A stretch of 64,000 nt of DNA from Cladobotryum mycophilum (taxonomy: Eukaryota; Ascomycota; Sordariomycetes; Hypocreales; Hypocreaceae), in assembly GCA_036429605.1 (NCBI GenBank), contig CM071589.1:4154001-4218000 (forward strand), written 5' to 3'. The notes under the pieces were generated by a model. The model had not been told where the DNA came from, did no database searches, and saw only the letters and a list, made by a program, of their open reading frames with translations. Of the stretch, positions 11,228 through 23,560 are shown one piece after another (the first letter of the stretch is position 1; every line of letters begins with the position of its first letter). A program made the translations under genes and the position numbers.

Positions 11228-11858
11228 ATCGCGATCTCCAAGTGTTTTCAAGGTTGTTCATTAAAAACCCTCTTGGCCTAAAATGCACCAAAATCCCTCG
11301 TGAAACTTCGTCTTGCTAGAGTCGAATCGTTCGTGCGTCTCAAATTTCATGGATGGTTCCCGCGACACGCTCGTTCTTGGGATGTACTAGCGTATCTATT
11401 AGTATTACATGCAAGATGGCGAACACGCGAAATGATCGCGATCCACCTTGATCTGTGCAAGTCCAATACATATTTCTGACTAAGCAGATAGCTAGTCGGA
11501 TAACGCAACTAGCCGGGTAATTTTAGTTCAGGTACGTATTGTAGACATTGAAACTCTTTTCCTAGTCTAAATATAATTATTTATTGCATTTTACTTCATT
11601 CTTTTTAACACATCTCAAGGAAGCATTCGTGAACTGCGATTTGTGGGTTCTGGCCGTTAAGGTCGCCAACAGCCACCCCAAAACCGTAGAAAAGAACGCT
11701 CTAGCCACAGCAGAATATCATCCCATTTGTCCAGAGAAAGAATAAATAATGAGACAGGTACTAATGCTAACAGATAGGCAAGCTTGCTAATAGCATTGGC
11801 CTAATGTTGCCCACCTATAACGAGGCTCTTCACCAGACCTTCAGGCTCCCAGATTGCC
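11228..11858. other. RSC promoter and 3' flank of the next gene
   Basis: Upstream region of the RSC-like gene. No coding sequence recognised. A possible in-frame upstream Met for the RSC gene lies at 11251 (MKTLGDRDMADDG); I prefer 11227. Confidence 0.5.
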
Positions 11859-13034
11859 TCAATTGGCAATCTCAGTGCTTGAAAAATCAGTCATGGGAGA
11901 CACGACATCGCTTATATTTGAAGGGCATTGACGGTTCGGCTGTATAAGCGAGGGAGATCCCGTGTCCGCTGTTGCCCAACCAAGCGTGCCACCCTGGATA
12001 TTGATGTGGCTCAATGTAGTTGATGGTACGAACTCACCCGCTATATTAACAAGACGAGGGCCTTGGTACCACCACTGATCTTCGAACCCGTTATCGACTG
12101 TTATTAAGGCGGCCGCCAATGACTCAGTTTCTCTAATCTGGCCGCGCTCACGATCATCCAATTGTAGTCCTCGTATGACGGTAGGATGGACTGCCTCATG
12201 GAGGTCCCAGGTACCCAAAGAACTAGCGTTGTTATTTATCCCACCGTCGCCGTCGGCCATGCCCTCAATATCGTTGTTAGCAGCCTCGCCGAGCGCTGAA
12301 AAAGGCGGTGATAACCACGGCATGCCTTCCTCTCCAAGCCGAAATCGGCCAGGGATCGTTGGCAGTTCTTTCCAGAGGCAAGGCGGCTTCCGCTGTGGCA
12401 TTGGTGATTCTACTGTATAACTCGATTCTGGATTGTGGGATTCCAAGCTGTAAATGGAAGAAGCTAAGCCGCCGCGTTCATGACACGTGCTAATTTGTAA
12501 CCGAGTGCTTTGTCTTTGTAGACTCTGCCTATGCTCTCGAGTACCCGCAGATAACTGGTTCAGTGACGCAGGAATCGATAATTGGGGACCCCGAGGTGCA
12601 TTTGACGCTTGGATTTGCTGGTCGATGGTGGCGATTGCCCCATAATCAGCGTGAGATGGGTAGAGCTGGGTTTCGTTGTGGCCGGATCGGCACCGACTAC
12701 AATGAGACTCGGAACAGCAACGACAGTGGCGCTGGTGATTCTCGTACATCTGGGACTCCCCGAATCTCAGATCGGCTGAGGGTACTTGGTTAGAGATTTG
12801 GTCAGCTTGTCGGCGTGTGATTCTTGACGAGAATGTCAAATGGCGGTTTCTAGGCGGCCGCTGCCGGACCCATGATATGCCAACTTCACAATGAAAAGAT
12901 AAACTAAGACGGGTATCATCCATTGTAATTATCGGAAATAAGTCGCCCAAACTCCCAAGGTTAAGGATTTGGTGCCTCCCCTCCGTCAATGAATCGCTGT
13001 TGCAAGTCCTTCGGATCAACTCTGTGGCGTACAA
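11859..13034 (-). CDS. Uncharacterised 391-aa protein with Cys/His-rich patch
   Basis: One uninterrupted frame of 391 codons. I do not recognise a family. Visible features: MDDTRLSLSFHCEVGISWVR near residue 38 (a plausible alternative start at M38), a basic stretch RNRHLTFSSRITRRQ, a dense Cys/His patch HQRHCRCCSESHCSRCRSGH near residue 105 that could bind metal, then low-complexity Ser/Gln/Pro-rich sequence and an acidic Gly/Asn-rich segment (MADGDGGINNNASS). No signal peptide or membrane segment. The composition and lack of stops over 1.17 kb favour a real, fast-evolving, largely disordered protein, possibly regulatory; the function is unknown. It is transcribed towards the RSC gene in the same orientation. 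Confidence 0.5.
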   Translation of the reverse strand: MYATELIRRTCNSDSLTEGRHQILNLGSLGDLFPIITMDDTRLSLSFHCEVGISWVRQRPPRNRHLTFSSRITRRQADQISNQVPSADLRFGESQMYENHQRHCRCCSESHCSRCRSGHNETQLYPSHADYGAIATIDQQIQASNAPRGPQLSIPASLNQLSAGTREHRQSLQRQSTRLQISTCHERGGLASSIYSLESHNPESSYTVESPMPQRKPPCLWKELPTIPGRFRLGEEGMPWLSPPFSALGEAANNDIEGMADGDGGINNNASSLGTWDLHEAVHPTVIRGLQLDDRERGQIRETESLAAALITVDNGFEDQWWYQGPRLVNIAGEFVPSTTLSHINIQGGTLGWATADTGSPSLIQPNRQCPSNISDVVSPMTDFSSTEIAN

Positions 13035-15022
13035 GGTAGGCTCAAACCAGCCAACTCTTAGTAAAGAAGATTGCCTTCAGGGCAATCACAGAATAGACAC
13101 AATTGAAGCAAAGACCCCGTATAGCTGCCGAGGTTTCGTTGAAATCGTGTAAAATATGATTTAGCGTGCGGAGAAGTATCTCAAGTCCTCGAGTGATTCA
13201 GTTTTTGTCAGCTCCAATATATGGTAGGATGCTTGCACAAATGCAAACAGACGTGGTTTGGTAGATATTTCCCCGATACCACATGGAGATATAGCTCATG
13301 GTTCTCTGCCGTTGTTTATTCGTTTGTTATCTACTTCGCATGTTCGAAGCACCTTTTTGTAGCCGTTGTGGTGAAGATCCTAGCCGAATCAATCCTCAGC
13401 CACTATATGTACCCATGTCTCCCTCTCCAACCAGATCAGGGAATGCAAACCGTTTGACAGTGCGAACCCACAGTACGTTCCTAATTTAGCGGCCATGGAT
13501 TATGAGGAATGTTACATCTTCAGAAAGATAGACATACTGGAGAAAAGAACACATGGATAAATTGTTAGACACAAGGAGGATCGTTACAAAATATTGGAAA
13601 TCGGGGGAAACACTAAATACAAATCTGGTCTACCATATTCGGCCTTCAACCCCTTGAATGAGAATGAGCAATGAAGGATGAATATCAAAAGATATGGCAA
13701 TTTCGCTTCATCGCCAATACGAGGTTCTCACCGCACTGTTTCAGGAGATGCCTTTGAGCCACATTCCTAGACTGCTCTATTCTTAGACTCTTAGTGCGTG
13801 GCGAGATTATTTGTTTGGCAATTTGGTCAGCATCGTGGCAAATGTTGCCCTCTATTACTATAAATAGACACGGTGGCAATCCTTTCTCTAACCTAGTTCA
13901 TTATAGAATATATGGCTCCTTTCAGTCTTCCAGGGAGGTTTCATTTTACAAAACTGCCACCCTGAGAGAGTTTCAATATATGCTAAGACGATCCCATATC
14001 AAAATCTGTCTTTTGAAAGGGAAACTCACCATCAGTGTTAAGTACTCAGTCCATGTACAGTGGTCTTTTCAGATGAGAATGTACAATACTATTGGTAGTG
14101 AACCGCAGTATGAACAGAAATGCCTCCCGAAAACTACTATTATGTGCTCGATACGTAACATTGATAAATACAAGATAATATCTGTGAGGCGGTAAAATCA
14201 CATTGTACTCTGGCAATATACATCGTGTGACCATATATCCTAGATCGACATTGCAACATTGCAATTTGAACACGAAGCTCTCCTAATACCTTTGGAGGTG
14301 CGTTCTTTTCGGTCGAAGTAATGTCTCAAGGTGCCGCTTTATTTTTGACGTTCCCACGATCAATAGCGACACAGCTCATTTTTCGGTATTTCTGAGAGCT
14401 TGATCCTTCATATGCAAAACATGCTGCCACGATGGCCTGTCGCAAGTCAATCCCCAGATCAAGAAGCTGTGGTAGCAAGCTAAGTTGGTTCAGCCTGCTA
14501 ATTGGTGATTGTCACCAGCGTTCGTGATGCGTATTGGATGTGGCTTTAGGTATGAAATGACACACTAGAATGTTCTCGTTCATGAGGTTCATGATATCTA
14601 AATCCAACATCAACCGAAGATGGCGAATTTTGGCACTGATCCGCCATTGCTTGATAAATACTAAGATGAGGCAACTTATTTTGCATTCTTAGCGGACTTG
14701 TCAGTTCTGTTCCAGATATTTTACTTAGACCAAACAACACAACAACAAAATGACTTAACCCCGCCTTTTTTTCTCCCAAATAAATCAAATAGCTATATTT
14801 GGCAATATAATGATCAAAAAGAGTTGGGTCACGACCTACCTTCAATGGGCCGGACAGTATTATTTCGCCACAAGTTCATTCGGAGAACCAAGCTGAGGAA
14901 AGGGGTCAATAACTCATTTGGCGAGTGAGAGTTTTCCCATCCCGTTGGACAACATACCTAGAACTATTCCATCACCCTGACGAGTTTGGATGGCCATGTA
15001 CAGCCATCGTTGCAATAAATAG
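13035..15022. other. 2-kb gene-poor stretch
   Basis: Only short unconvincing open frames (for example 13794-14195 +) without recognisable domains or consistent splice sites. It presumably contains the promoter of the 391-aa gene and the INP1 3' UTR. No tRNA or clear repeat seen. Confidence 0.45.
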
Positions 15023-16783
15023 TCAATCCACGCCCCATATTTGATTTTCATCCAATGATGTTGAGCCTTGTGTTCGACTTTTGTTTCGGTGCGAGGATGA
15101 GTCCCCTTGAGACTCATCGTTAACACCAAAATCGTCAGATTCGCTCTCTGAGTAATCCCACCGGACCGGAATTCGTTCCCCATCATCACTGTATCCAACA
15201 TCTTGGCCCCTCGATTCCCCGCGAAGGATGCGACGGGTTACCCTAAGCATGAGAGTAACAAGGTAGCTCGGTATCCCTAGTAGTGCCTGGCACATTTTAA
15301 TGATGATATTCATTGGGAACCTTCTAACAGCCCTAGTGCTCGGCAGATTGAGGCGTGGAGGTTGCGACAATTGTGGCTTGAGGACCGCATCTGGCAAGGA
15401 GGACATGGCGCGCTGGACAATAGACAGACTGCCCCGAGAAGCCCACTTTTGGGTTTCTTTCCTCCTGGTAAGCGCCGTCGACGTCCCTGCTTCGTCAGGA
15501 TAATGAGGCCGTACACTTGGCGATTCTGGTTGCGACATGGGCGGCGAAGGGGGTAATGGGGTGGCGGGAGATGGCCAGGAGGAGGTGTTATGACATGACT
15601 CTTGGGACGAAACATCATTAGAGGAATCATGAACCATCATATCGGTCATTGATGGTGATGTGACCAATGATAATTGAGGTGGCAAAGTTCCCGAATGGAT
15701 AGGGGTAAATCCTGCTGCGCGTCTCGATCGACTCTTTTTCGATACAGAACGATTGCTCGATTCCTCATGAGATGATTGGCTCTCCGTTGATACCAGGGTA
15801 TTGTTATCCGGTACATATTTCAATATGTCGGTATTTTCAGGGGTTGGATGGCTCTTTCCGTCAACAAGAGCACTGCTTGAAGAGACAGCAGTACTATCAC
15901 CGTGCGCATGATGTTCATCTGATGTGGCGGGTGGAATTTTGCCGGCTGCATCAGAGAAAAATTGTAAAGTATCTTGGAAGAGTTGGAAATTTGATGTTGA
16001 AACAACGTTTGAATCTCTTAATCTGCGAAGCATGCTAGGATCACCGTGTTCGGTATACCATGTAGACATCGCCCCCTCGAGATCCGACGTTGTGGGAGAA
16101 GTCGGTCGCTCGGACTCGTCTATGGGGGGGCGAGGGACCGGTTTCCATGGCTTTTTAATGGTCGGCAACTGTTCCGGTATGAAGACTGTAAATGGCCGCT
16201 GGAATGGGCAGTGCGTCTTCTCGAATTGAAGAATCTGCTCCAACACCTCTCGAAACGTCTGCGACATGCTCCCTTCTTCAGGTGTAGACAAGGGAAGCTC
16301 TATTCTCCAGTACTGAGGTCGCCGGATTTGTAGAACAAATTTACTGCCCATCTCATCTACACACCAGCACTGGCTCTTCCGAAGAATTGGCTGAAGGGCG
16401 GAACCACACTTTAAGAAGGCCACGGATCCATTTGTCCGATATATTGTGAACGAGCCTGTAATGGTATGTAAGTAAATATCGGGTGCTCTAATTATAGCTT
16501 TCTATTAGTTCATACCGACAGCAATCGTTCTCTCTAATCTTGATGACCATGATAGAGAACCAGGCTCTTCATCAAAAGTACCACCGTTACTCCCCTGTCT
16601 CCGATATGAACTGCCGCCTGAGGCGGTAAATGATATTATTTTTATATTAGGATGTGTGTAAAGCGTCTCAATTGGATTTTCTGTTTGAACAGCGTCTCTA
16701 TCCTGAGGTTGAGAGACACTTGAAGCTATCACATGCTGCGAGGGAGACGGGTTCTCCTGTGGGCGGGAGGCTGGGGGATCCAT
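15023..16783 (-). CDS. INP1: Inheritance of peroxisomes protein 1 (Inp1)
   Basis: Exons 16783-16516 and 16455-15023; the intron (16515-16456, GTATGA donor, TTACAG acceptor) interrupts a Gly codon and joins ERTIAVG to SFTIYRTNGSVAFLKCGSAL. The product is about 566 aa from MDPPASRP; the frame also runs upstream to a Met at 16978, but those 65 residues are hydrophobic and unlike the family. The conserved block (SRLERTIAVG, then GSALQPILRKSQCWCVDEM, FVLQIRRPQYWRIELP, FEKTHCPFQRPFTV) is diagnostic of fungal Inp1, a peripheral peroxisomal protein that tethers peroxisomes to the mother-cell cortex and retains them during division. The rest is Ser/Pro-rich and disordered, with a basic-hydrophobic stretch (MCQALLGIPSYLVTLMLRVT) near residue 490 and an acidic tail. 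Confidence 0.88.
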
Positions 16784-17754
16784 CAAATCTTCGTGCGAAC
16801 TAGTTTTCGGGAAACGCTGGAAATGTATGTAGTTTGCTGAGGTGCTAGCATTGCGGCTCTCGAGAGGTATAATACTCTTCAACTGCCCATGTCTCCACAA
16901 TGGGATTAGTAGGACGAGATGTATTGAATGCGCGAGGGAAAGTGCGATTTGGTAGATGCAAAAGCGACAGCGCAACAATCGCCGGGTGGCGCAATAGTCA
17001 ATCCTCCTTCTTGTTGAATCTGGAAGCTTCGTATATATCTATCCTAAAATGGCCGAGTCAACCTAAGGAGGAGGGATAAGAAGATGAAGAGTGGTATTCC
17101 TGATCAACGAAATCAGATTGTGTCGTCAGCCAAGCTGGGAGAATGCAAGGAGCGGTGGCATTGGATAGACAGATTCCAAAATTGATGGCTGGGGGGGCTG
17201 TTCCTGCGTAATGAGCCCCACTTCACCCGAGCTGAATTGCAGGAACCATCATGGTTGTACCAAGTAAAGAAGTACGGACGTACGGGTTTTTAACCCCACT
17301 AGGAACCCTTTACTTGAGTACTAGTAGGTAGTGGGTACCCAACCCAGAAGCCATCCATTCTGTGGTGGGGTTTCTGATCTCACGAATCTCATACAGCGTC
17401 TAAGATTGGCGAGAGAATTGGCAAAATCAAACCAGCCCACTGTTTTCTATCTGTAGATACATTTGGAGTAATAACTACTACCTCATTATCATATAAAATT
17501 AGCCCACCCAAAAGTAGGCTAAATACAACCTCCAAGATACCAAGAGCCTGAGCATAGATAAGGGGGTACGTCATACGCTTAATTTGATGCAAGTGGTCCT
17601 CCGCTCCGAAACGTCATTCCCACGAAATCACCCCTCCAACTACTACAATAATTCCTCCATGCTGCTTCACGATTCATGAAGCACTGGTTCTAGTAATTTT
17701 TTTGATAGTCTACTTATTTTTTTAATATCATATACTCCAAGTACATTTTCCGCT
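16784..17754. other. divergent promoter region between INP1 and the UsgS-like gene
   Basis: The two genes diverge from here. No coding sequence recognised. A Leu/Ile/Val-rich frame at 17389-17592 on the minus strand has no support from splice sites or homology. Confidence 0.45.
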
Positions 17755-19075
17755 ATGGAACGTCAGTCGAGGGTGAATGGGCCGCATAATGGGACAGAGA
17801 AACTCGAGAAGACGCTAGATCGCTACGTCAATATGGACCAATTGAGGAATAAGTTTGATTTATCACACTTCAACGCCAACGCAGTCCTTCGTGGCGTGCA
17901 ACTCACTTTTGTTGGGGGTCAGTGATTACTCCATATTCTTAAGACATGGCTTTTCAACGTACTGACACGATCTTAGCACATAGGGCTCTCCAGAATCCTA
18001 AAATGTTTACCAACGATCATTATCGCCAAGCTGCAGCTGCCGTACTCATTGGAATTGCGATTAGACTTATTCTATCAATACCCGTGAGATGCCTACCTAG
18101 CATTTCATAACATCACCCGGTGCTGACATATGGCCACAGATATTTGCTGTGCGGGTTGTGTTTTGGTTTCTCTCATTTGTCTACCCACTCGATGCCGTAA
18201 CCTGGGATGATGCCATCATCGATGGGCTCAACTTTATTGGGGAATATGTTCTCCAGATTCCGTTCTTTCTCATGACCTTGATGCGTCATGTAGTTCCTAC
18301 ACTTGATAACCTGTAAGTTCAAACTGTAATGGTAGGCAGATGCAATGCTAAGGAGGCCAGCTTCATGCAATCCCTACAATGGGTTGACATTACCTACGTT
18401 CAGAAACATAAACAAGACAAATCTGACGATCTCCGCAATATGTACCATCCGAATCTTGCGATGTATCCTACATCTCACAAGGCTGTTGATCCAACTTCAG
18501 ATAGAGGATTGTCGTCATTTCTTCGTCGATATTCCCAGAAAGGTCTGGTATCTGTGGGTGTATTCGGGCTTTCATATCTCCCATTAATCGGGAACTTCGT
18601 CCTACCTGCAGCAAGTTTCTACACGTTTCATGAAGCTGTTGGACTCGGCCCTGCCTCTCTTATCTTTGGGATAGGTGTATTTCTGCCTCGACAATACCTA
18701 GTTGTCTTCTTGCAGGTCTATTTCTCGTCCCGCAGTCTTGTGAGGGAACTTTTGGAACCCTACTTTACTCGGATCAAATTTACAAAAGCGGAGAAGAAAA
18801 AATGGTTTAGGAGTCGAGAAGGTGTTCTTTTCGGGTTTGGACTTGGGTTTTATGTTCTCATCAAAATTCCACTTGTCGGTGTCCTGATATATGGAATAGC
18901 AGAGGCGTCCACCGCTTATTTAGTCACGAAGGTAACCAAACCGCCACCTCATCCGAATTACGAGAGAGAATACGCTATAAGTGAACAGATTTGGACAAAC
19001 CGACATGAGTTTTTAAATCTATCCTTGAGAAATTTGGACAGGCCACGGCATGAAGAATCCCTCCAAGACTCTTAG
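17755..19075 (+). CDS. UsgS-like fungal transmembrane protein
   Basis: Four exons: 17755-17917, 17977-18083, 18140-18312 and 18361-19075, giving 385 aa. Donors are GTCAGT, GTGAGA and GTAAGT; every join keeps one frame (for example FVG-AHRALQNP, SIP-IFAVRV, LDN-LFMQSLQWVD). The pattern LRGVQLTFVGAHRALQNPKM, then HYRQAAAAVLIGIAIRLILS, TWDDAIIDGLNFIGEYVLQI and LQWVDITYVQKHK matches what is annotated in filamentous fungi as transmembrane protein UsgS, a function-unknown family. Several hydrophobic segments follow (VGVFGLSYLPLIGNFVLPAA, LGPASLIFGIGVFLP, LFGFGLGFYVLIKIPLVGVL), so it is a multi-pass membrane protein. The name is from recalled annotations, not from an experiment I know. Confidence 0.82.
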
Positions 19076-19537
19076 AATCAACATGGTCGTTGTGCACATC
19101 AAGCATAAGAAATATCCAACGGAATATGAACATTGTCATACTTCTCAGAATACCAGTGTAGACTAACGGAGTTAGTCCAGGCATATTACACCCAGGTCTC
19201 TCTAGTGGCAACGATGGAAAAGTGGAATAAATGCTTCTTGATGAAAATGTCGCCATCTCTATGTAAATGGACTTATAGAGTCGAGTTCTCATATGAATCA
19301 AGCCACGTTCAGTTCTGGGGTTTTAAAAAGTTGTTATGACTTCGTAATTCCCCAATAATACTCAGGATGGCGATGTAGAGTGCGGCTGTAAGGGCCATTT
19401 GCCAAGGGTGGGTAGCATGAGAAGGAGATCTAGACTCTAGACTGGGGGAGATCCCCCTGGTATATATTCTGAGCATGGTTAACAGTAGTTAAACAGGGGC
19501 TGTTTTTGACCATCTTACTCTGATCATCTAACACCGT
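19076..19537. other. convergent intergenic region
   Basis: Lies between the 3' ends of the UsgS-like gene and OTU1. No feature recognised. Confidence 0.5.
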
Positions 19538-20734
19538 CTATATATCAGGAATAATAGAGAAGCGTTCATGCCCAGTGTCCCCGCTATGCTGCCTCATTAC
19601 TCTATCACCTTGTCCGATGAACTCACAGCCAGACATTTCGCATTTGCGTAATATGTTGTCATCATCAGTATCATGGATCTCACTCAATTCGACATGACCA
19701 GTCTGCTCAGCATGTTTCCTGCCTGCAATCTGCCCGTTACCGATCCAGTTGCAACCCTGGACATCGCACTTAAGAATGAGGCCTTCTGTGTCGGTGTAGT
19801 AATGCGCTGCGTGTAATTTCTGAACAAGTGCCTGTGTCCTGTTAAGAATCTCATCATCATCTATCGGCCAGATTGTGCGATCCATTTCTGGGGGTAGCGT
19901 GACTTGATTGTGAGGATACTCGGAAAAGCTGAAGGCTACACGATCATAATGTATGCCGGAAAAGACCAATATACAACGATCCTTCTTCAGCTCGCCAAAT
20001 TGAATGAGCTTCTGGACCTCATGGAAAGTTAGCAACCAACACAGTTAGAGGATAGCCGACCTCTCACTTGAACGTCATATGTGCAAATCTGAATGTCAAA
20101 AATTGATGAGAGGATGCTCAACTCAATGCCGCCACCCCAACGATCCGGATCTTGGATACTACGGCAATATGCAGCCCGCGATGTGCCCAGAATCGCTTCG
20201 GAATAGACGTCTGGGTGTGCGTTTATATAATCAGCCATCATCCGTCGAAGTTGATGCGCAGGAATCTGTTTTGGCAAGGCACCGCCAAACGCTGTGAAGA
20301 GACAACTATTATCGCTGGGCATGACGCGTAATACTGTAGTCACATTAGCGACATTTGTCACAAGTTCCATGGGCCTTTAACTTGCACACTGTGCCCTCGC
20401 GTTCTGGCCAGGGAACTGTTATGTCTTCTGGTTTGTCGCTACGTACGGCCCGGCTTGATGACGAATTCTGTATTCCGGGCTGTTCCATGGGGGATAGAGG
20501 CCGTTGCTCATCTGGTACGATAGTTAATGTCTCTCCATGGAGTCCCAACGACTTCACCGTCTCATCTTTTTGACGATAGGTGATGGACTTCATCGCCAAC
20601 GGCGAGCCATATCTAAGAGTAAAGCTATAAATGCCGGTCTGCTTCCTCATCTCATCAAATAGTGTCTCAACAGTGGCATTATCGACCACTTCAAGAATGC
20701 CAGTACCAGTTGGGCTTTTGTATCGGGCCCTCAT
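19538..20734 (-). CDS. OTU1: Ubiquitin thioesterase Otu1 (YOD1-type OTU deubiquitinase), with two C-terminal zinc fingers
   Basis: Exons 20734-20386, 20333-20068 and about 20017-19538; 364 aa. The first intron (20385-20334) has a GCAAGT donor and CTACAG acceptor and joins EREGTV to LLRVMPSDNSC. The second has a GTGAGA donor; the acceptor may be CATGAG (20018) or GTCCAG (20012), a difference of two residues. Domains: N-terminal UBX/ubiquitin-like fold (RARYKSPTGTGILEV), OTU protease with catalytic Cys127 in MPSDNSCLFTAFGG and His228 in SGIHYD, then two C2H2-like fingers at about 289-313 (C-x4-C...H-x5-H) and 331-355 (same spacing). Otu1 works with Cdc48/p97 to trim ubiquitin chains in ERAD and transcription-factor activation. 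I recall one finger as usual, so the tandem pair is notable. The gene sits directly at the edge of the AT-rich tract. Confidence 0.9.
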
Positions 20735-20839
20735 GGTTGAAAGAATGTCTAATGAATATGTGAGTATAGTATAATTTTGGGTTTGTGATAGAACTGTCTG
20801 TGAAGCATCTGGTGTTTGCAGTGTTGCGTTACTATGTTT
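20735..20839 (-). promoter_or_regulatory. OTU1 upstream region, compositional boundary
   Basis: Only about 100 bp of normal-composition sequence precede the OTU1 start before the DNA becomes strongly AT-rich from about 20840. The promoter therefore either is very short or extends into RIP-type DNA. Confidence 0.45.
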
Positions 20840-22270
20840 TCTTATTACTTTGATTTTTAAATAGAATACAGTTATAACTGGGTTAATAAAACATTAAAGT
20901 AAAATAAGAGTTTAATGCTATAAGAGATATTAATTATAGAAAAGATATAATATATAGTATGTAATAAAGTATAATAAGTTATAAGTACAGTTTATAAGAC
21001 TAGTAAAATAAAGTTCTCTTTTAAAAATAAAGATAATTAAGGTGTAGAAATTAAAAACAAAAACCATATTAAATTAGTTATAATAATACCTAATAAAATT
21101 AAGTAAATAAATAAAATTAAAATATAAATGTAATAGTGTATATAAGCTAAAGGTTAAATAGCTAATTATAATACAAAGTACTTAAAAAAAAGTCTTTGAT
21201 ATAAATTTTTAAATATAATAATTAAAAAAGTATATAATATTTTATATAATATTAATATTTTAGTAAACTATTTAAGTTAATAGTTTATAATTAAAACTTA
21301 AAATAAAAGTTTAAAGATAAAAGTATTAATAACATAGAAGTTAAGTATTATTATATGAGTTATAATGTATTACTATTCGGGTTATAAGTAATAGTTTTAA
21401 CTTGGTGTTTTATTTAAAAAGTTTTTCCTATGTAGAATATATGTAATATTTTAGGAGCATTTACTAATAATATATAGAAAAATTAAAAATTAAAGGAAAG
21501 AAAAGCTATTGATAAGTATCTTAAAAATGAAAGAATAAATTAATAGATATTAATTGTAATGCTATTCTAAAGATTATCTAAAAGCGTAATGTAATAAAAA
21601 TACAGGATAATCCTATATAGATTAAGTATCTCTTATATAATAATTAAATGTATAAGCTTAAGTTTATATATAATATAGGACTTATATTTTAGTATAAAAA
21701 CTAATATTTTAAAAAGAATAATTAAAAGATAATGATATTATATTTTATAATAAAATTACTGAATTAAAAAGGTATTAAAAAGTAAATTAAAAGAATTTAA
21801 TTAAAGAAAAGACTAAGAAATTACTAAAATAATAAAGTAATTATTTGAATAGCTTATTAAATAATTTAAAAAAAAGATATAAAAATGAAAACATTATTAT
21901 ATTTATTATAGATATCTTTTTTTAAATAATATAAAAGTAGCTTTATAATTTATATTAAGTATTTTTAAAACAATAAAAAATAATTATATTAATTAAATAT
22001 TATTAAAAGATTTTATAACTTATAAAGAAATATAAAATACTAAAAATAAATTAAGGTTTATATTACTTTTTAAAAAGAAGCATTATCCTAAATAAGTTTC
22101 ATTAACTTTATAAATAACTATTAAATATAAATACAAATGAAACGTTTTAGATTTTTAATGTAAAGAAACTAGTTTAAAAAAATATATAGTAAATACTAAT
22201 AGAAATAGATTATATATATATTATTTATTTTAATAATGTTTTAAACTTTTTTTAAATTATAATTTTATAT

Positions 22271-23560
22271 CCCTGTTAAAGAACAAGTCTTTATAACTTA
22301 TTTACTTATATTAATTAATTATAAGAAATTGGTTTAGTGTTATTTTATTAAGATTTAAATGTTATATATTTTAATAAAGTATTTATTTTATAATTATATA
22401 ATTAAAACATTAATAAAATAATTATATATAGTATTACCTTTAACTATTTAAAACCTAATTATTTTTATTTGTATAAGTTTTTGCTTAGATTATTTAGTTT
22501 CTTTTAGACTTAATAAGTAATTTAAGGCTTTAAGTACTTGTAGAAGATTTAGTTTTTTAAAAACCTTTATCTGTTAGCCTATTATCTATTATTATAAGAA
22601 ATATATTATATAAAAAGTAGAGAAGTAAGTTTATGATTAATTAAAATAATAATTTTAATTTTAATTTTAATAATATAATTAAACTTTTTTATATAATAGT
22701 TAGTTTAAAAGATATATTAAGGTTTAGAGCTAATTAATAGTTTCTAATATTAATTTTATTTTATATTTAATGTGTTTTTAAAATAAAATATTTTTTATTA
22801 TTTTTATTATAGTTTATTAAATAATCTAATAATAAATATATTAAAAATATAAGCATTAAATACTATATTTATTATTTAATTATAACATTAAAAACTATAT
22901 CTTATTAAAATTAAAGTTTAAATAATAAAGTTAATTAAACCTAAACCTATTTATATTTCTTATATAATATACTTATTATAATAATAAATACACTAAAAAA
23001 TAAAGGTTTTTAGAAAACTAGATTTTTTATAAGTACTTAAAACCTTGGGATTATTTATATTTTATACGTAAATGAATTCTTTTTTTAATTATACTTAATG
23101 TTATAGTTACTTTTACATATAGTTATATATATATAATAAGCTTATAAAAACATATAATTAATAACTATAATATTATAATACCTAAATAAATAACTAAAAC
23201 ATTTAGCTAGCCTAAATTAAGTTATTAACTATACTTAAAGATGTTTTTTTTAATTTAAATAAAAAAAACTAAATATAAATTCTATTAAAATTAAAAATTA
23301 AACTAAAAAAAAATAACTAAGATGAAAGAAACTAATTATTTAAATAATTTAAATTATCTTATAAATAAAAATAAAATAAAATAAAAAACCTAAGTTCAAC
23401 TACCAAACCCAAAAGAAAATTAAATAATTTAAATTAAAACTTATAAAAATAAAAACAGTTAAATTCTAAATAATTAAAAATAATAATATATATATTTATT
23501 GTATTAATATTTAAAATATATAAGATCTAGGTCTTAATAAGATAAGACTAAATCTATAGA
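22271..23560. repeat. Family B long-inverted-repeat element, right end truncated
   Basis: The left arm starts near 22271 (CCCTGTTAAAGAACAAGTCT) and the mirror arm runs to about 23557 (AAGATCTAGGTCTTAATAAG). Both arms share, in inverse order, motifs such as a Ty-independent AGTACTTAAGGCCTTAAG-like block and ATATATTTATTATAATAATA. The arms are roughly 0.6 kb with a short central segment. The outer right end, present in other copies as GAGTCACAAAGAC, is missing here. Confidence 0.5.
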
